64,000 nt of DNA from Candidatus Rhabdochlamydia oedothoracis (GTDB lineage: Bacteria; Chlamydiota; Chlamydiia; Chlamydiales; Rhabdochlamydiaceae), in assembly GCF_019453995.1 (NCBI RefSeq), contig NZ_CP075587.1, forward strand, positions 1,054,001 to 1,118,000, in the 5' to 3' direction. This document shows, one piece after another, positions 53,889 to 63,984 of the stretch. The notes beneath the pieces are model-generated. The model was not told where the DNA came from and ran no database searches. It saw nothing but the letters and a program-made list of their open reading frames with translations. The stretch's first letter is position 1. Every line of letters starts with the position of its first letter. The position numbers were made by a program, and so were the translations under genes.

Positions 53889-54283
53889 GAGCCTGTTTAA
53901 AATCTTTTCAATAAGGCATAAAGATAGTTTTCATAAAATCTTTGGAGGTAATTATGACCCACTCTTATCCAAGCGATATTTCTCGTAACCAATTTAGCAA
54001 AATCCATCTAATACTTGAGTCTACACGCAAAAAAACACGTCCACGAATAGTTGATCTATAGGATATTTTTTGTGGAATTTTGTACATTTTAAAAAGTGGT
54101 TGCCAGTGGCGTATGTTACCCATAGAATATCCTAAATGGGAATGATGTGATTATTATTTCCCTCTTTGGAATAAAAAAGATGATAAAAATTCTAAGAGTA
54201 TTCTTGAAATAGTTTTAAAAAAAATTAGTTGGCGAGGTCAGAAAAAGCAGTGGTCGGAAAGAGAAAACAAGCTTTGTAATTAT
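53889..54283 (+). mobile_element. IS5 type 1 left-end fragment
   Basis: Left end GAGCCTGTTTAAAATC, ORF A start (MTHSYPSDISRNQFSK, with changes), internal stops, and truncation after TTGTAATTATT inside the A/B overlap. It lies 15 bp from the end of ispA and may have replaced its terminator. Confidence 0.88.
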
Positions 54284-54297
54284 TAAAGAGCCTTAAA

Positions 54298-55140
54298 TTA
54301 TACACGCCGATGAATCATCTTATGTAAAAGCTCTTGGATTAGAGGAGCTGGACAGCTTAATTGATCAAGCTGCTCTAGCGCTTCCTTAAGCAGATTTTCT
54401 GCGAGTTGTTTAGCTTGAATTTTACCTAAGAGAGTAACCGCTGTGGTTTTATTTTCTTCTTCTATATCGAGTAAATCATCAACTATTTGAAATCCAAGTC
54501 CAATTTTTTGCCCACAATTGTATAAAAGTTGCATATCTCGATCAGAAGCTTTGCCAAGGATACCTCCAGCTTCGAGAGCAGCGGAAATTAAAGCTGCTGT
54601 TTTTCCTTGATGCATTTGTTGCAAGATCGACCATGAAATATTTTTTCTATCTATCAACAGATCGATTACTTGCCCTCCAATTAATCCATCCGCGCCTGAT
54701 CTTTTTGCAAAGAGTTGGACTAAGTTCAGCTTTTGCTCAGTGCAATAAGAAGGAAGAGAGGAAAGGATCTCAAAGGCATAGGTAAGTAGATAATCTCCTG
54801 TAATCAAGGCTTGCCACTCTGGGTATGCTTTATGTAGTGTGGGTTTTCCTCTTCGCATATCATCATTATCAATACACGGCAAATCATCATGAATAAGAGA
54901 ATAGGTATGTATGAACTCAATAGCACAAGCGGGCAGGATCGTTTGAGAAAGGGGAACCTTGAAAGTAGATGCTGCTGCTATTAATAATAGAGGACGTAAG
55001 CGCTTAGCAGGGGCTAAAAGAGAATAGCGTGCAGAAGAAAAAAGAGATGCATATGTTGTAGTTAGCTTAGGGCTAACTAGTTTTTCTAATGCTTCTTCAA
55101 GTTCGGTTTGTGCTTGAGATAGAAATGATATTTTTCTCAT
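54298..55140 (-). CDS. ispA: short-chain polyprenyl diphosphate synthase
   Basis: 280 residues of the IspA (farnesyl/geranylgeranyl) family. The first Asp-rich motif is HDDLPCIDNDDMRRGKPT and the second FQIVDDLLDIEEE; also KRLRPLLLIAA and GGQVIDLL. It condenses IPP with allylic diphosphates, downstream of dxs in the isoprenoid pathway. It overlaps ugd by 44 bp. The C terminus ends shortly after LLHKMIHRRV. Product chain length cannot be told from sequence. Confidence 0.92.
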   Translation of the reverse strand: MRKISFLSQAQTELEEALEKLVSPKLTTTYASLFSSARYSLLAPAKRLRPLLLIAAASTFKVPLSQTILPACAIEFIHTYSLIHDDLPCIDNDDMRRGKPTLHKAYPEWQALITGDYLLTYAFEILSSLPSYCTEQKLNLVQLFAKRSGADGLIGGQVIDLLIDRKNISWSILQQMHQGKTAALISAALEAGGILGKASDRDMQLLYNCGQKIGLGFQIVDDLLDIEEENKTTAVTLLGKIQAKQLAENLLKEALEQLDQLSCPAPLIQELLHKMIHRRV

Positions 55141-56506
55141 TTATTTTCTGAGTGTTTGGTTGCTTATGGGAGTAATCTGTTGGTATGCCAATTCCAAAAT
55201 AAGCAAAACCTAATTTTTCCATTTCTTTTGGTTGATATTGATTGCGTCCATCAAAGAAAGCTAGATGACGCAAAAAAGGAATGATTTTAGTAAAATCAAT
55301 GTAACGAAACTGTCGCCATTCTGTAGCAAGCACGATGGCATCAGCTCCTTGCACAGTTTCATATTCATCCTTGCAAAAAGTTACTTGATGGCAAGGGCCT
55401 AAACGCTCACGCATAGCTGGCATAGCTACAGGATCAAACAGGCGTAAATTAGCTCCTTGCGAGAGTAAAGTTTCAATGAGAGAAAGTGCAGGGGATTCTC
55501 GAATATCATCTGTGTGAGGTTTAAAGGAAAGCCCCCAGATTGCAATGGTTTTATTAAAAATCCCGTTAAACTGGCTAAAATAACGACAAATTTTATCTGC
55601 AAGTACTTTTTTTTGCTGTGTATTCACATTTTCGGTAGCTCGCATTAATGATAGATCTAAATCATATGTTTCTGCCGTAGCGCAAAGAGCCCTAATATCT
55701 TTTGGAAAACAAGACCCCCCATAACCTATTCCAGCGTATAAGAAATGGTAACCAATTCTTTGATCTGCACCAATGGCTATGCGTATATCATTAATATTAG
55801 CACCTGTTTTTTCACATAAGCTAGAGAGTTCATTCATAAAAGAGATTCGCAAAGCAAGCATGGCATTTGCTGCATATTTTGCCAGTTCTGCAGAAGAAGG
55901 TGCCATAACTAAGATTCGATCGTGGTTGATAGTAAAAGCAGAGTAAATCTCTCGCATGATTTTAGCGCTGTCGAGATTATCAACCCCAATAATAATACGA
56001 TCGGGCTTCATGCAGTCATTGATTGCATTACCCTCTTTTAAGAACTCAGGATTAGAAACGACATCAAAACCGATGAGTGCATTTCTTTCTTTGAGAATTT
56101 GTGCAATATGTTGCTTGACCAAAGAGGCAGTGCCTACAGGTATTGTTGATTTATTGACAATGAGGAGTTGGTGCTTCATATGCTCAGCTATAGAAGTGGC
56201 CGCTGAAAAAACATAGGAGAGATCACAGCTACCATCTGCTTTAGAAGGGGTTGCTACGGCGATAAAACAAACTTGAGAGATTGCAGTAGCTAACTGATAA
56301 TCTGTAGTAAAGCTTAAGCGTCCGTCTTCTACATTGCGTTCAATCAACTCTTTTAGGCCAGGCTCATAAATAGGGATTATGCCTTTTTGTAAATTTTGAA
56401 TTTTTTGCTTATTAATATCTAAGCAAATGACATGATGTCCCATTTCAGCAAAGCAAGCTGCTGTTACCAGACCAACATACCCAGCGCCAATAATTGCAAT
56501 GTCCAT
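55097..56506 (-). CDS. ugd: UDP-glucose 6-dehydrogenase
   Basis: 469 residues. The NAD-binding IIGAGYVGLVTAACFAEMGH is at the N terminus, FVAVATPS-like AVATPSKADGSCDL follows, and the catalytic Cys is in GYGGSCFPKDIRAL; IWGLSFKPHTDDIRESPAL is also typical. It oxidises UDP-glucose to UDP-glucuronate for surface glycans. The C-terminal tail overlaps the ispA start, which implies coupling. With the sugar transferase at 42568 it hints at glycan synthesis. Confidence 0.93.
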   Translation of the reverse strand: MDIAIIGAGYVGLVTAACFAEMGHHVICLDINKQKIQNLQKGIIPIYEPGLKELIERNVEDGRLSFTTDYQLATAISQVCFIAVATPSKADGSCDLSYVFSAATSIAEHMKHQLLIVNKSTIPVGTASLVKQHIAQILKERNALIGFDVVSNPEFLKEGNAINDCMKPDRIIIGVDNLDSAKIMREIYSAFTINHDRILVMAPSSAELAKYAANAMLALRISFMNELSSLCEKTGANINDIRIAIGADQRIGYHFLYAGIGYGGSCFPKDIRALCATAETYDLDLSLMRATENVNTQQKKVLADKICRYFSQFNGIFNKTIAIWGLSFKPHTDDIRESPALSLIETLLSQGANLRLFDPVAMPAMRERLGPCHQVTFCKDEYETVQGADAIVLATEWRQFRYIDFTKIIPFLRHLAFFDGRNQYQPKEMEKLGFAYFGIGIPTDYSHKQPNTQKINEKNIISISSTNRT

Positions 56507-56521
56507 ATTTTCTTAGTCTTT

Positions 56522-57199
56522 TTATAAATTTATTTTATTTGTAACTTCGGATAAAAAGCCATCTTTTAAAATGAGCACTCTATCACATAAATTTGCGGCT
56601 TTTAGATCATGAGTTACAATAATTATACTTTTGCCTTGTTTTTTAACCAGACGAAGAAGCATGTCATAAACTATTTCTGCATGAAAGGAATCCAGGCTTC
56701 CGGTTGGCTCATCTGCTAAAATAAGATCGGGATTGTTGCATAAAGCACGCGCAATAGCAAGTCTTTGCTTTTCTCCACCAGAGAGAAATTTAACAGGTAG
56801 ATGAGCATGTTTTTGCAGCTCAACAGCAGATAATAAACGTAACCCAAGTTCTTGTTTATTAAAACGCATACGTGCAATTTTTGCTGGCATAATCACATTA
56901 TCAATTACGCTATAATTTTCTAAAAGATATTGGGATTGAAAAACAAATCCTAGCTTTTTTTTACGTATTGCATAACAGCTTTCTTCTTTTGTAGCTACGC
57001 CACTGATGATTAGTTCACCTTCAGATGGGGTATCTAATGTACCTAAAATATGCAATAGAGTGCTTTTTCCAGCTCCAGACTTCCCTACAATTGCTAAAGA
57101 CTCTTGATGATTAATAGTTAAATCAATTCCTTTTAGTAATTCTGTTTGACAAGGATAAGAAAAAGATTTTTTCAAATTCTTAGCTAGTAAAATAGTCAT
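56522..57199 (-). CDS. lolD: lipoprotein-releasing ABC transporter ATPase LolD
   Basis: 225 residues: Walker [13 protein letters not shown]-loop FVFQSQYLL, signature [15 protein letters not shown], Walker [14 protein letters not shown]-loop IVTHD. It shares one base with the upstream permease gene. By family it drives lipoprotein release from the inner membrane, which fits the adjacent LolC/E-type permease. Confidence 0.9.
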   Translation of the reverse strand: MTILLAKNLKKSFSYPCQTELLKGIDLTINHQESLAIVGKSGAGKSTLLHILGTLDTPSEGELIISGVATKEESCYAIRKKKLGFVFQSQYLLENYSVIDNVIMPAKIARMRFNKQELGLRLLSAVELQKHAHLPVKFLSGGEKQRLAIARALCNNPDLILADEPTGSLDSFHAEIVYDMLLRLVKKQGKSIIIVTHDLKAANLCDRVLILKDGFLSEVTNKINL

Positions 57200-59112
57200 T
57201 ATTCAGACCTCAAGATAGCACTTACATTTAGGTAGCATGTTTTTATAGCAGGGGCAAGAGCTGCAAATAAAGATAAAATAGGAGTTGCAATGAATACAAA
57301 TTGGATAGCTTGAGAACTAAATGCAGAAGGGATTGTTTGTCCAAAAAAAACAGGATTTAGTAACGCTTGTCCTTGTAAAAGACTTAAAGTAGAAATAACA
57401 AGATCTAGATGTCTTAATGTAAATAGCCCGGCTGCAATTCCAATACAGCTACTCATTAATCCCATGATCATCCCGCAGAATCCAAAAATGAAAAGAATGC
57501 TTTTTTTACTAGCCCCCATAGCTAATAAAATGCCAATTTCCTTTTTTTTGTTATCAACTAAAATCACAAGTTGCGAAACGATATTACAGCAAGCTACCAT
57601 TAAGATAATCACTCCCACTAAAGTAAATAAATAGCGATCGCTTGCAAACTGCTGCAGCATATCTTTTGCGAAATCATATTCTGTAAAAGGAGTTATTTTC
57701 CAATAAGCAGCTATCCCTTCTTCTTCTAGTTGCTTTTCTAATTCCTTTTTAATGAAATCGGTATCTGTAAGGTTATCAACCCAAATAAGCACTCCATTTG
57801 ATTCTGTTTTATTTAAGTGAAAAGAGGCATTGGAAGCGTTAATTGTTTGAGTGATACGAGGGGGAACTAAAATGCTTTTATAGCCAGAAAATAGAGGTCC
57901 TGGATCATAAAATCCTGCTACAAAAATAGGTAATCTTTGTTCTTGAACAGAGCTCATGCTTAAACTAGAATAAGATAAATAGCCACGATCAGCTACTTGT
58001 ACCCCTTGATCTTGAAAACTCTTAGCTAAAAATACTCCGGTCTCTTGGCCTAAAACAACAGAAGGTTTACACCATCTGCCTTCTGCAACTTCTAATCCAT
58101 CACCAGATACCTTGCCTCGTAATAGGTAGTTTTTAAAGGGGATTTCAATAGTAAAAAATAGATCTTTTAAAGTCTTTGCTTGAGGAGTCGCTTCTATTTT
58201 TACTACATGGAACAAACAAGATTTTTCTAGAAAAATAGGCTTATCTATCAAATAGGAGGATTTGTTTTTTTTAATAAAGTAGACTTCTTGTTGTATTTTT
58301 TTTATCATCCCTTTTTGGAAATCAGGAAAAGCCCCTTCATTTTCTGTTAGCAGAACATAAGAGAGATCTGAAATAGATGCCTGCGCTGGCAAAGATACCT
58401 GCTCAGGAATCATGCTTATGGGAATTTCCCAACTATACTTTGGTTTAAGAGACTTAATAGCAATTACGTGTAGAGCATCATTGATTTGGGATTGAGAGAA
58501 TAAGCGAGTGAGCTCATCGGTTTTTAAAGGAACAATCAACGTATCTAAGAAAGGGTTTTTTTCAGGAAAAGAACTTAAATAAGAAGCTTGAGTTAAATAG
58601 CTCTGAGTTGCCTGTTCTTTTGGCTTTTTTCTAATCATTTGCAGGCGTAGCATAGCTCCACTTAATTCAAAATCCTGATAGGTGATCTTGTGCGTATTCT
58701 CTATTCTTCCCAAAATAGCATAGAGCTCTTTGGCTAAATCTTTTGTTTGTTCCTTTTCTTTAAAGTGTAAAGGAAGCTCTTGATCATAGTTTTCGTCATA
58801 GGGATCTGTCTTTGAAGAAAGAACTTTTTCCCTAATTGTTTTATGGCAATATTGAGACTTATGAGCTAAGGCATCTACCTGATAATAATAAGAAGAAAAA
58901 TAGGCATCGGTAGGATTGATTTTTATAGCGGAGTGAACAGTGGTTAATTTTGCTTTCCAATTATTTTCAATACCATCGGTTATCGATAAAAAAACCACAA
59001 TTAACCAAACGACTAAAGAAAGAACAAAAATGGATAAAAGGGAAATGAGTGCGGAGGATAGGTGTTTTTTACGGGGTATTAAGTATTTGAAAGCAATTTT
59101 TAGCTCAAACAT
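57199..59112 (-). CDS. LolC/E-type permease
   Basis: 637 residues, longer than the usual 400. An N-terminal membrane helix (LSSALISLLSIFVLSLVVWL), a large periplasmic MacB_PCD-like region of about 430 residues, and three C-terminal helices with FtsX-like features: FTLVGVIILMVACCNIVSQL, KKKEIGILLAMGASKKSI, AIQFVFIATPILSLF. The enlarged periplasmic part is the odd feature. It follows rpmG by 21 bp and precedes lolD by a one-base overlap. LolC and LolE appear fused into one role as a homodimer. Confidence 0.85.
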   Translation of the reverse strand: MFELKIAFKYLIPRKKHLSSALISLLSIFVLSLVVWLIVVFLSITDGIENNWKAKLTTVHSAIKINPTDAYFSSYYYQVDALAHKSQYCHKTIREKVLSSKTDPYDENYDQELPLHFKEKEQTKDLAKELYAILGRIENTHKITYQDFELSGAMLRLQMIRKKPKEQATQSYLTQASYLSSFPEKNPFLDTLIVPLKTDELTRLFSQSQINDALHVIAIKSLKPKYSWEIPISMIPEQVSLPAQASISDLSYVLLTENEGAFPDFQKGMIKKIQQEVYFIKKNKSSYLIDKPIFLEKSCLFHVVKIEATPQAKTLKDLFFTIEIPFKNYLLRGKVSGDGLEVAEGRWCKPSVVLGQETGVFLAKSFQDQGVQVADRGYLSYSSLSMSSVQEQRLPIFVAGFYDPGPLFSGYKSILVPPRITQTINASNASFHLNKTESNGVLIWVDNLTDTDFIKKELEKQLEEEGIAAYWKITPFTEYDFAKDMLQQFASDRYLFTLVGVIILMVACCNIVSQLVILVDNKKKEIGILLAMGASKKSILFIFGFCGMIMGLMSSCIGIAAGLFTLRHLDLVISTLSLLQGQALLNPVFFGQTIPSAFSSQAIQFVFIATPILSLFAALAPAIKTCYLNVSAILRSE

Positions 59113-59133
59113 TAATACCCATAGATTAAAAAA

Positions 59134-59292
59134 TTACTTTGCTTGTTTAAAAATCACGTGCTTTCTCCGTGTCTTATCGTATTTTTTTAGTTCTTTACGT
59201 CCTGTAGAAGTGCGCTTATTTATGGTAGTCCAATAGCATTCGTTGCTTTCTGTGCTTTTCATTTTAATGGTTTCTCGAGCTGTTTTAGCCAT
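59134..59292 (-). CDS. rpmG: ribosomal protein L33
   Basis: 52 residues: MAKTARETIKMKSTESNECY, W, TTINKRTSTGRKELKKYDKT, then RRKHVIFKQAK. This is the L33 fold; the cysteine set of zinc-binding versions is not present except for one Cys. AGGTATAGT precedes the ATG. It lies upstream of the lolC/E-lolD pair. Confidence 0.93.
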   Translation of the reverse strand: MAKTARETIKMKSTESNECYWTTINKRTSTGRKELKKYDKTRRKHVIFKQAK

Positions 59293-59389
59293 ACTATACC
59301 TCTTTTTTTAACAACTCATTTTAAAGCAAGCACTTATTAATCAACAAGAAAAATAGGTAGAGATTTTCTGTAGACTAAAAATTAAAAAG

Positions 59390-61276
59390 TTATAGAACAA
59401 GGTTTATTCCAAGATGAGCCGTTTTTACATAAGAAAAAGAAAGTAACTCAGCGGTATTAGATTCTGGCACTAGGTCAGCTAAACCGGTTACAATAAGGCC
59501 TTGTAATAGAAGTTCTAGTGTTAAAGTCTGATCTACTTTTTTGTGATAAGAATAACTGTTCCATAACATCCTGATAGCAAGAGGGGCATCTTTAAAAGAT
59601 ATAAATAAACTAGCTTGGATATCCGCTCCAAAAGATTTTTTTAATAAATCTAGTGTGGAATTATTTAAAGGTAGGGGTATTCCTGTTTTTTTAAAAAAAA
59701 CTTCTTTTAAGAATTGATTCTTTAGTTCTTCTATTTCTGGATCTAGTTCACTGAGCTTTTTCTGTATCCTTAGAATAAGCTCTTGCATGTCATCTTGTTG
59801 TAGAATGGTAAGGTATTCTTTAATAAGAGATTTGTCAAAGAAGAAATTTAAGGCTTGCAGTACCTGTTGCTCTACTGGTTGAGCTAGCAACTGATTAATC
59901 ACAGGAAGAAATAGAGGGGTAAATATAGTATTTAATGATTGATTGCTTATATGAGAGTTCATCAATAGAACAGCATATGCTAACACTCCAAGTTCTGAGG
60001 GGCAAATTTGTTGGATAGTTCTCTTTAGCACTAATCCAGTAAACCCCGAAGAAATACGATGAATTACATGAGCTGTAATTAAAGAAGCAACCCGTTGTAG
60101 CAGCTGTCTTTTTGCTTCTCCGTTCACAAAATGAATAGTTAATATCTTAAACCGCTGACAGCTTTCTCGGATGGAGGCTTGATTATACACTAAAGAGGAT
60201 ACAATAAGGGGAAGAGCAAAGGATATAATTGTAGAGTTTTCTGTAGCATCTAAATAATATTCAGTAGCTTTGGATGCAGCTATTGCGGGAATAATTTTAT
60301 GAAAATAATCTTTAAAAGATTCATCGGTTTTAAAAAGCAGCATCCCTGCATAAGCAAAAATGATTTCAAAAAAAAATTTTAAAACTTCTTTTGCAGTCTC
60401 TTCAATTTGCTCTTGGTAATATAGACCAATAACTGATATCCCTGATAGGGAACACAGTTGTAGTAGCGTCTTTTGCGCATTAGACGATACAAAGTAATTG
60501 CTAGATGTTACGGTTAAGGCAAAGGAATTGCCCACAATCATTAAGATTTTTTTCAATGAGGTTATTAAAGAGCTGCTTGCTAAAGCAAGGGGATTATACG
60601 ATTCAGGAATAGCATTTAATAGCGAAGGGGTGTAACTACCAAGTACTTCTCCCATGTTCTCTTCAACCGCAGAGAAGATGGTATCGATAGCAGTATTTTC
60701 TTCTATAGCGCGTATTTCTTCCGAAATTAAATCTTCTGTGCTTATAGAGCGATGTAATGTTACTAATGTATGTATCTCATCGCAATAAGATATAGCCTCT
60801 GCAATTTTTTCTCTACTAGGATTGTCTAGTCTATTTACTAATTCTTCTTTAAGTGTTTCAAGAGCTTGTAATTTTGGAATTTCTTGCCAAGGTATGTGTC
60901 TTGTATTTAGTTGCTTGCAATACTTAGAAAGTTTTTTAAGTTTTACTAAAAGCTGATTTTCCACGAAGGCTATTTGCTCAGCTCTTCTAGAAAGAAGATA
61001 GCAACTTTTTTGATAAATATATTCCATACCTGTCAAATTTGCCATGTATTTTGTAGAGAACAAAACAGCAGAAACGGTTGAACTTCTGGGATGGCGCAAG
61101 ATGGGATAAACCACATTAAAGGTATTTTGCAGTTGATTATTACAAGTGTTTAAAAAATGAGCTGTTTTTGTTTTTAAATAACCAATACCCTGAGTGTAGG
61201 AGGCTACTGCGTTAAGAGCTAAGCCTGGGGCTTGATTTAAATTACGATAAAGATATAAAGGTAGTTCTAAACTCAT
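59390..61276 (-). CDS. unknown large helical protein
   Basis: 628 residues, no signal peptide, mostly helical, with several hydrophobic stretches (FFFEIIFAYAGMLLF, TIISFALPLIVSSLVY, SELGVLAYAVLLMNSH). The C-terminal half has coiled regions (ILRIQKKLSELDPEIEELKN). No family is recognised. It is flanked by rpmG and tsaD. The combination of size, helices and hydrophobic patches would suit an inclusion-membrane or effector protein, but nothing shows this directly. Confidence 0.6.
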   Translation of the reverse strand: MSLELPLYLYRNLNQAPGLALNAVASYTQGIGYLKTKTAHFLNTCNNQLQNTFNVVYPILRHPRSSTVSAVLFSTKYMANLTGMEYIYQKSCYLLSRRAEQIAFVENQLLVKLKKLSKYCKQLNTRHIPWQEIPKLQALETLKEELVNRLDNPSREKIAEAISYCDEIHTLVTLHRSISTEDLISEEIRAIEENTAIDTIFSAVEENMGEVLGSYTPSLLNAIPESYNPLALASSSLITSLKKILMIVGNSFALTVTSSNYFVSSNAQKTLLQLCSLSGISVIGLYYQEQIEETAKEVLKFFFEIIFAYAGMLLFKTDESFKDYFHKIIPAIAASKATEYYLDATENSTIISFALPLIVSSLVYNQASIRESCQRFKILTIHFVNGEAKRQLLQRVASLITAHVIHRISSGFTGLVLKRTIQQICPSELGVLAYAVLLMNSHISNQSLNTIFTPLFLPVINQLLAQPVEQQVLQALNFFFDKSLIKEYLTILQQDDMQELILRIQKKLSELDPEIEELKNQFLKEVFFKKTGIPLPLNNSTLDLLKKSFGADIQASLFISFKDAPLAIRMLWNSYSYHKKVDQTLTLELLLQGLIVTGLADLVPESNTAELLSFSYVKTAHLGINLVL

Positions 61277-61385
61277 ATTATTTTTATTGTTTATTAAAAA
61301 TAAACCAGCGGTTTTATTATACCATTTTATCTTATAATTGTTTAGATTTAATTAACTTAAATTATTAATCTTATATTAAGAATTA

Positions 61386-62417
61386 TTAGATAAGGTTTTT
61401 CCAAAGAGGGATGCGAATCATAGGTTCAAGCGATAAATCATCTGCTTGTTTGTTAAGGAAATGGTGGTAGCCTAAACCCGCAATCATGGCAGCATTATCC
61501 AATGTAAGTTCTTTAGAGGGAAAAAAGAGGGGAAAAGCACAGTTCTTTTCATGAAAAATATCTCTAAACCTTTGATTATTAGTAACTCCTCCTCCGCATA
61601 CAATAGCTTTGCAATGAAAAGCATCCGCTGCTTGTATAGCTTTTTGCACGACATCATTAAGTGCTGTTTCTTGAAAAGAAGCGGCTACATCTTTTTTTTG
61701 AGCCTCAGAAATAATTAAGGGAGAGATTTTTGCAGGGTTTTGTCCTTTAATAGCATAAAGAACGCTTGTTTTAAGCCCAGAAAAAGAAAAATCCCAAGGG
61801 GATCCTTTAATACGGCAAGGTTTAAAAGCAAAGGCTTTGGGATTTCCTGTTTTAGCTAAAGCCTCAATAGAGGGTCCCCCAGGATAGGGAAGGGAAAGCA
61901 TTTGAGCTACTTTATCAAAGGCCTCTCCGATAGCATCATCTTGGGTTGTCCCTATAAACCGATAAGAACCAATTGCTTCAATTTTTACCATAAAGGTATG
62001 TCCACCTGAAATGACAAGCCCTAGGCTAGGGAAAGGAGGAGAGATATTAGGGGGCATCATAGCAGCATAAAGGTGAGCTTCTACATGATTGACCCCTACA
62101 AAAGGTATTTTCCAAGCAAGAGAAAGCGCTTTAGCAGAGTTAAGACCAATAAGCAAGGCGCCAATCAACCCGGGGCCTCTAGTAACAGCAATTCCCTGAA
62201 GAGAGGAGGGATGTAATTTTGCTTGGGCTAACGCTTGCTCAATAACAGGAATGATTACATCTACATGCCGGCGACAGGCGAGTTCAGGGAATACGCCACC
62301 GTAGGGCCTATGTAACTCTATTTGGGAATAGATAACATTGGCTAAAATTTCACTCCCATTACGCACAATAGCGCAAGCTGTTTCATCACAACTGGTTTCT
62401 ATTCCTAAGACTAGCAT
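61386..62417 (-). CDS. tsaD: tRNA threonylcarbamoyltransferase subunit TsaD
   Basis: 343 residues. GIETSCDETACAIV at the N terminus, the metal-binding HVEAHLYAAMM, the ISGGHTFMVKIE segment and the GGGVTNNQRFRDIF ending identify TsaD/Kae1. It forms t6A in tRNAs reading ANN codons. Full length. Confidence 0.96.
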   Translation of the reverse strand: MLVLGIETSCDETACAIVRNGSEILANVIYSQIELHRPYGGVFPELACRRHVDVIIPVIEQALAQAKLHPSSLQGIAVTRGPGLIGALLIGLNSAKALSLAWKIPFVGVNHVEAHLYAAMMPPNISPPFPSLGLVISGGHTFMVKIEAIGSYRFIGTTQDDAIGEAFDKVAQMLSLPYPGGPSIEALAKTGNPKAFAFKPCRIKGSPWDFSFSGLKTSVLYAIKGQNPAKISPLIISEAQKKDVAASFQETALNDVVQKAIQAADAFHCKAIVCGGGVTNNQRFRDIFHEKNCAFPLFFPSKELTLDNAAMIAGLGYHHFLNKQADDLSLEPMIRIPLWKNLI

Positions 62418-62568
62418 GTGATTAAATATAGCAAAATAAGAGGTATTTTTGCATGGCTTAAAACTTCTTTAAACAAACTTAAAATTTTATTTAGACAAAA
62501 AATGTATAATCATTATTATTTTTTTTTGACATAGCTAAAAATTTTTTAGCTTTAACCGAAAAATAGGA

Positions 62569-62679
62569 TATAGTAGTGCCAATTCAAACGGCTAGCTTAA
62601 TGGGGTTGAAGTCAACGACTTGAAACTTGTCGTTAATCCTATATTTCAAAACATCTGTTAGTTTCGGTATCTCTTCTAA
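62569..62679 (-). mobile_element. IS630 right-end fragment
   Basis: It begins TATAGTAGTGCCAATTCAAA and continues with the C-terminal end of the IS630 transposase to EEIPKLTD (read on the minus strand), where an IS5 type 1 fragment begins. No transposase is possible. Confidence 0.88.
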
Positions 62680-63270
62680 GAGCCTGTTTAAAATCTTTTC
62701 AAAAGTAGAGCAATAAAAGCAAGAACCACCATATTCAGGCTTGTATGTAGTTTTCTTTCGCAATTTTTCCATAGCCTGCGACATTTTTCTATCCACGCAA
62801 AAGAACGCTCTACAACCCATCTTTTGGGAATAACTGTAAAAGTATGAAGTGTATTTCTTTTAGCTATTTCTAATATACATCCTAATATCTCCTGCACACT
62901 CTTTGCAAATTTTTCTCCAGAATATCCTCCATCTGCTAAAACATTTTTTACACCGAACAAATGGTTTTTATGTAGTGAAAATGCTTCTATACACCCATTT
63001 CTGTCAGTGATATTAGCGGCGGTAATGTGAATCGCATGAGGAAGCCCTTGGCTATCGACTGCTATATGTCTTTTTATTCCTGATATTTTTTTCTCTGCAT
63101 CATATCCTTTTTTCTCCGCTGTATCAGTATTTTTAACACTTTGAGCATCAATAATTACAAAGCTTGTTTGCTCTTTCCGACCACTGCTTTTTCTAATCTC
63201 GCCAACCCATTTTTTTTAAAACTATTTCAAGAATACTCTTAGAATTTTTATCATCTTTTTTATTCCAAAG
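62680..63270 (-). mobile_element. IS5 type 1 fragment, left end lost
   Basis: The GAGCCTGTTTAAAATC right-hand end and ORF B (VLADGGYSGEKFAKSVQEIL, RWVVERSFAWIEKC) are present. The first part of ORF A is missing, being cut at ATTCCAAAG by the IS5 type 2 left end at 63271. Confidence 0.88.
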
Positions 63271-63271
63271 A

Positions 63272-63984
63272 TGAACCTATCTTGAATTGAATATAAATTT
63301 TCGCTATGATGCCTGATCTTTTTATTTTTTAACTAAAGACAGATGACATGAGCAAGCAAGGATTAAATGAAGAACAGTTTAAAATACTCGAACCTCAAAT
63401 GGAAAAATGGGTAAATCGTAACCATTATGGAAGAAAATTAGCGCCATGGAGACCTGTAGTGAATACTATTTTCTGGGTGCTTCGGACAGGAGCTCCTTGG
63501 AAAGATGCACCTAGAAACAAGGAGTTTTCTCATCCCTCAACAGCACACGCATGGCTTGGAAGAATGCAATCTGCTGGATTTTTAGATCAATTTTTAGAAG
63601 AGCTGCTTAAGCTTGCCGAACAGCTGGGGTATATTGATGCCCAGAGACTCTCTGTAGATGGTTTTTTTTTCCAGAGGACGCGGAGGAGGAGAGCAAGTTG
63701 ATTATGGCTACAAAGGTAAAGGCGTGACATCGCATTTACTGGTAGAAAAATCAGGAAAGCCCCTTGCAATCACTTTTACATCAGCATCCGGGGATGAGAA
63801 AAAACAAGTGATCCCTCTGCTTAGGAAAGTCATTCCCTTCATTAAAAAAGCATGGAATCAGGGAAAAGTACCCATACTTGAAGCAGATAAAGGTTATGAC
63901 TCAGAGCAAACACGTATCGATGTTCTTTCCCATGAGGTTTTTCCTCTGATAGCTCGGAAAAGAAACACCAAGGGATATAAGATC
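63272..63984 (+). mobile_element. IS5 type 2 element, 3' truncated
   Basis: It starts TGAACCTATCTTGAATT and carries transposase frame 1 (63348-63701, RNHYGRKLAPWRPVVNTIFW) and the beginning of frame 2 from about 63665 (SSGRGGGEQVDYGYKGKG). The nine-T slip site is at 63662-63670. It is cut near 63984 within RKRNTKGYKI by an IS5 type 1 end. Confidence 0.9.
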
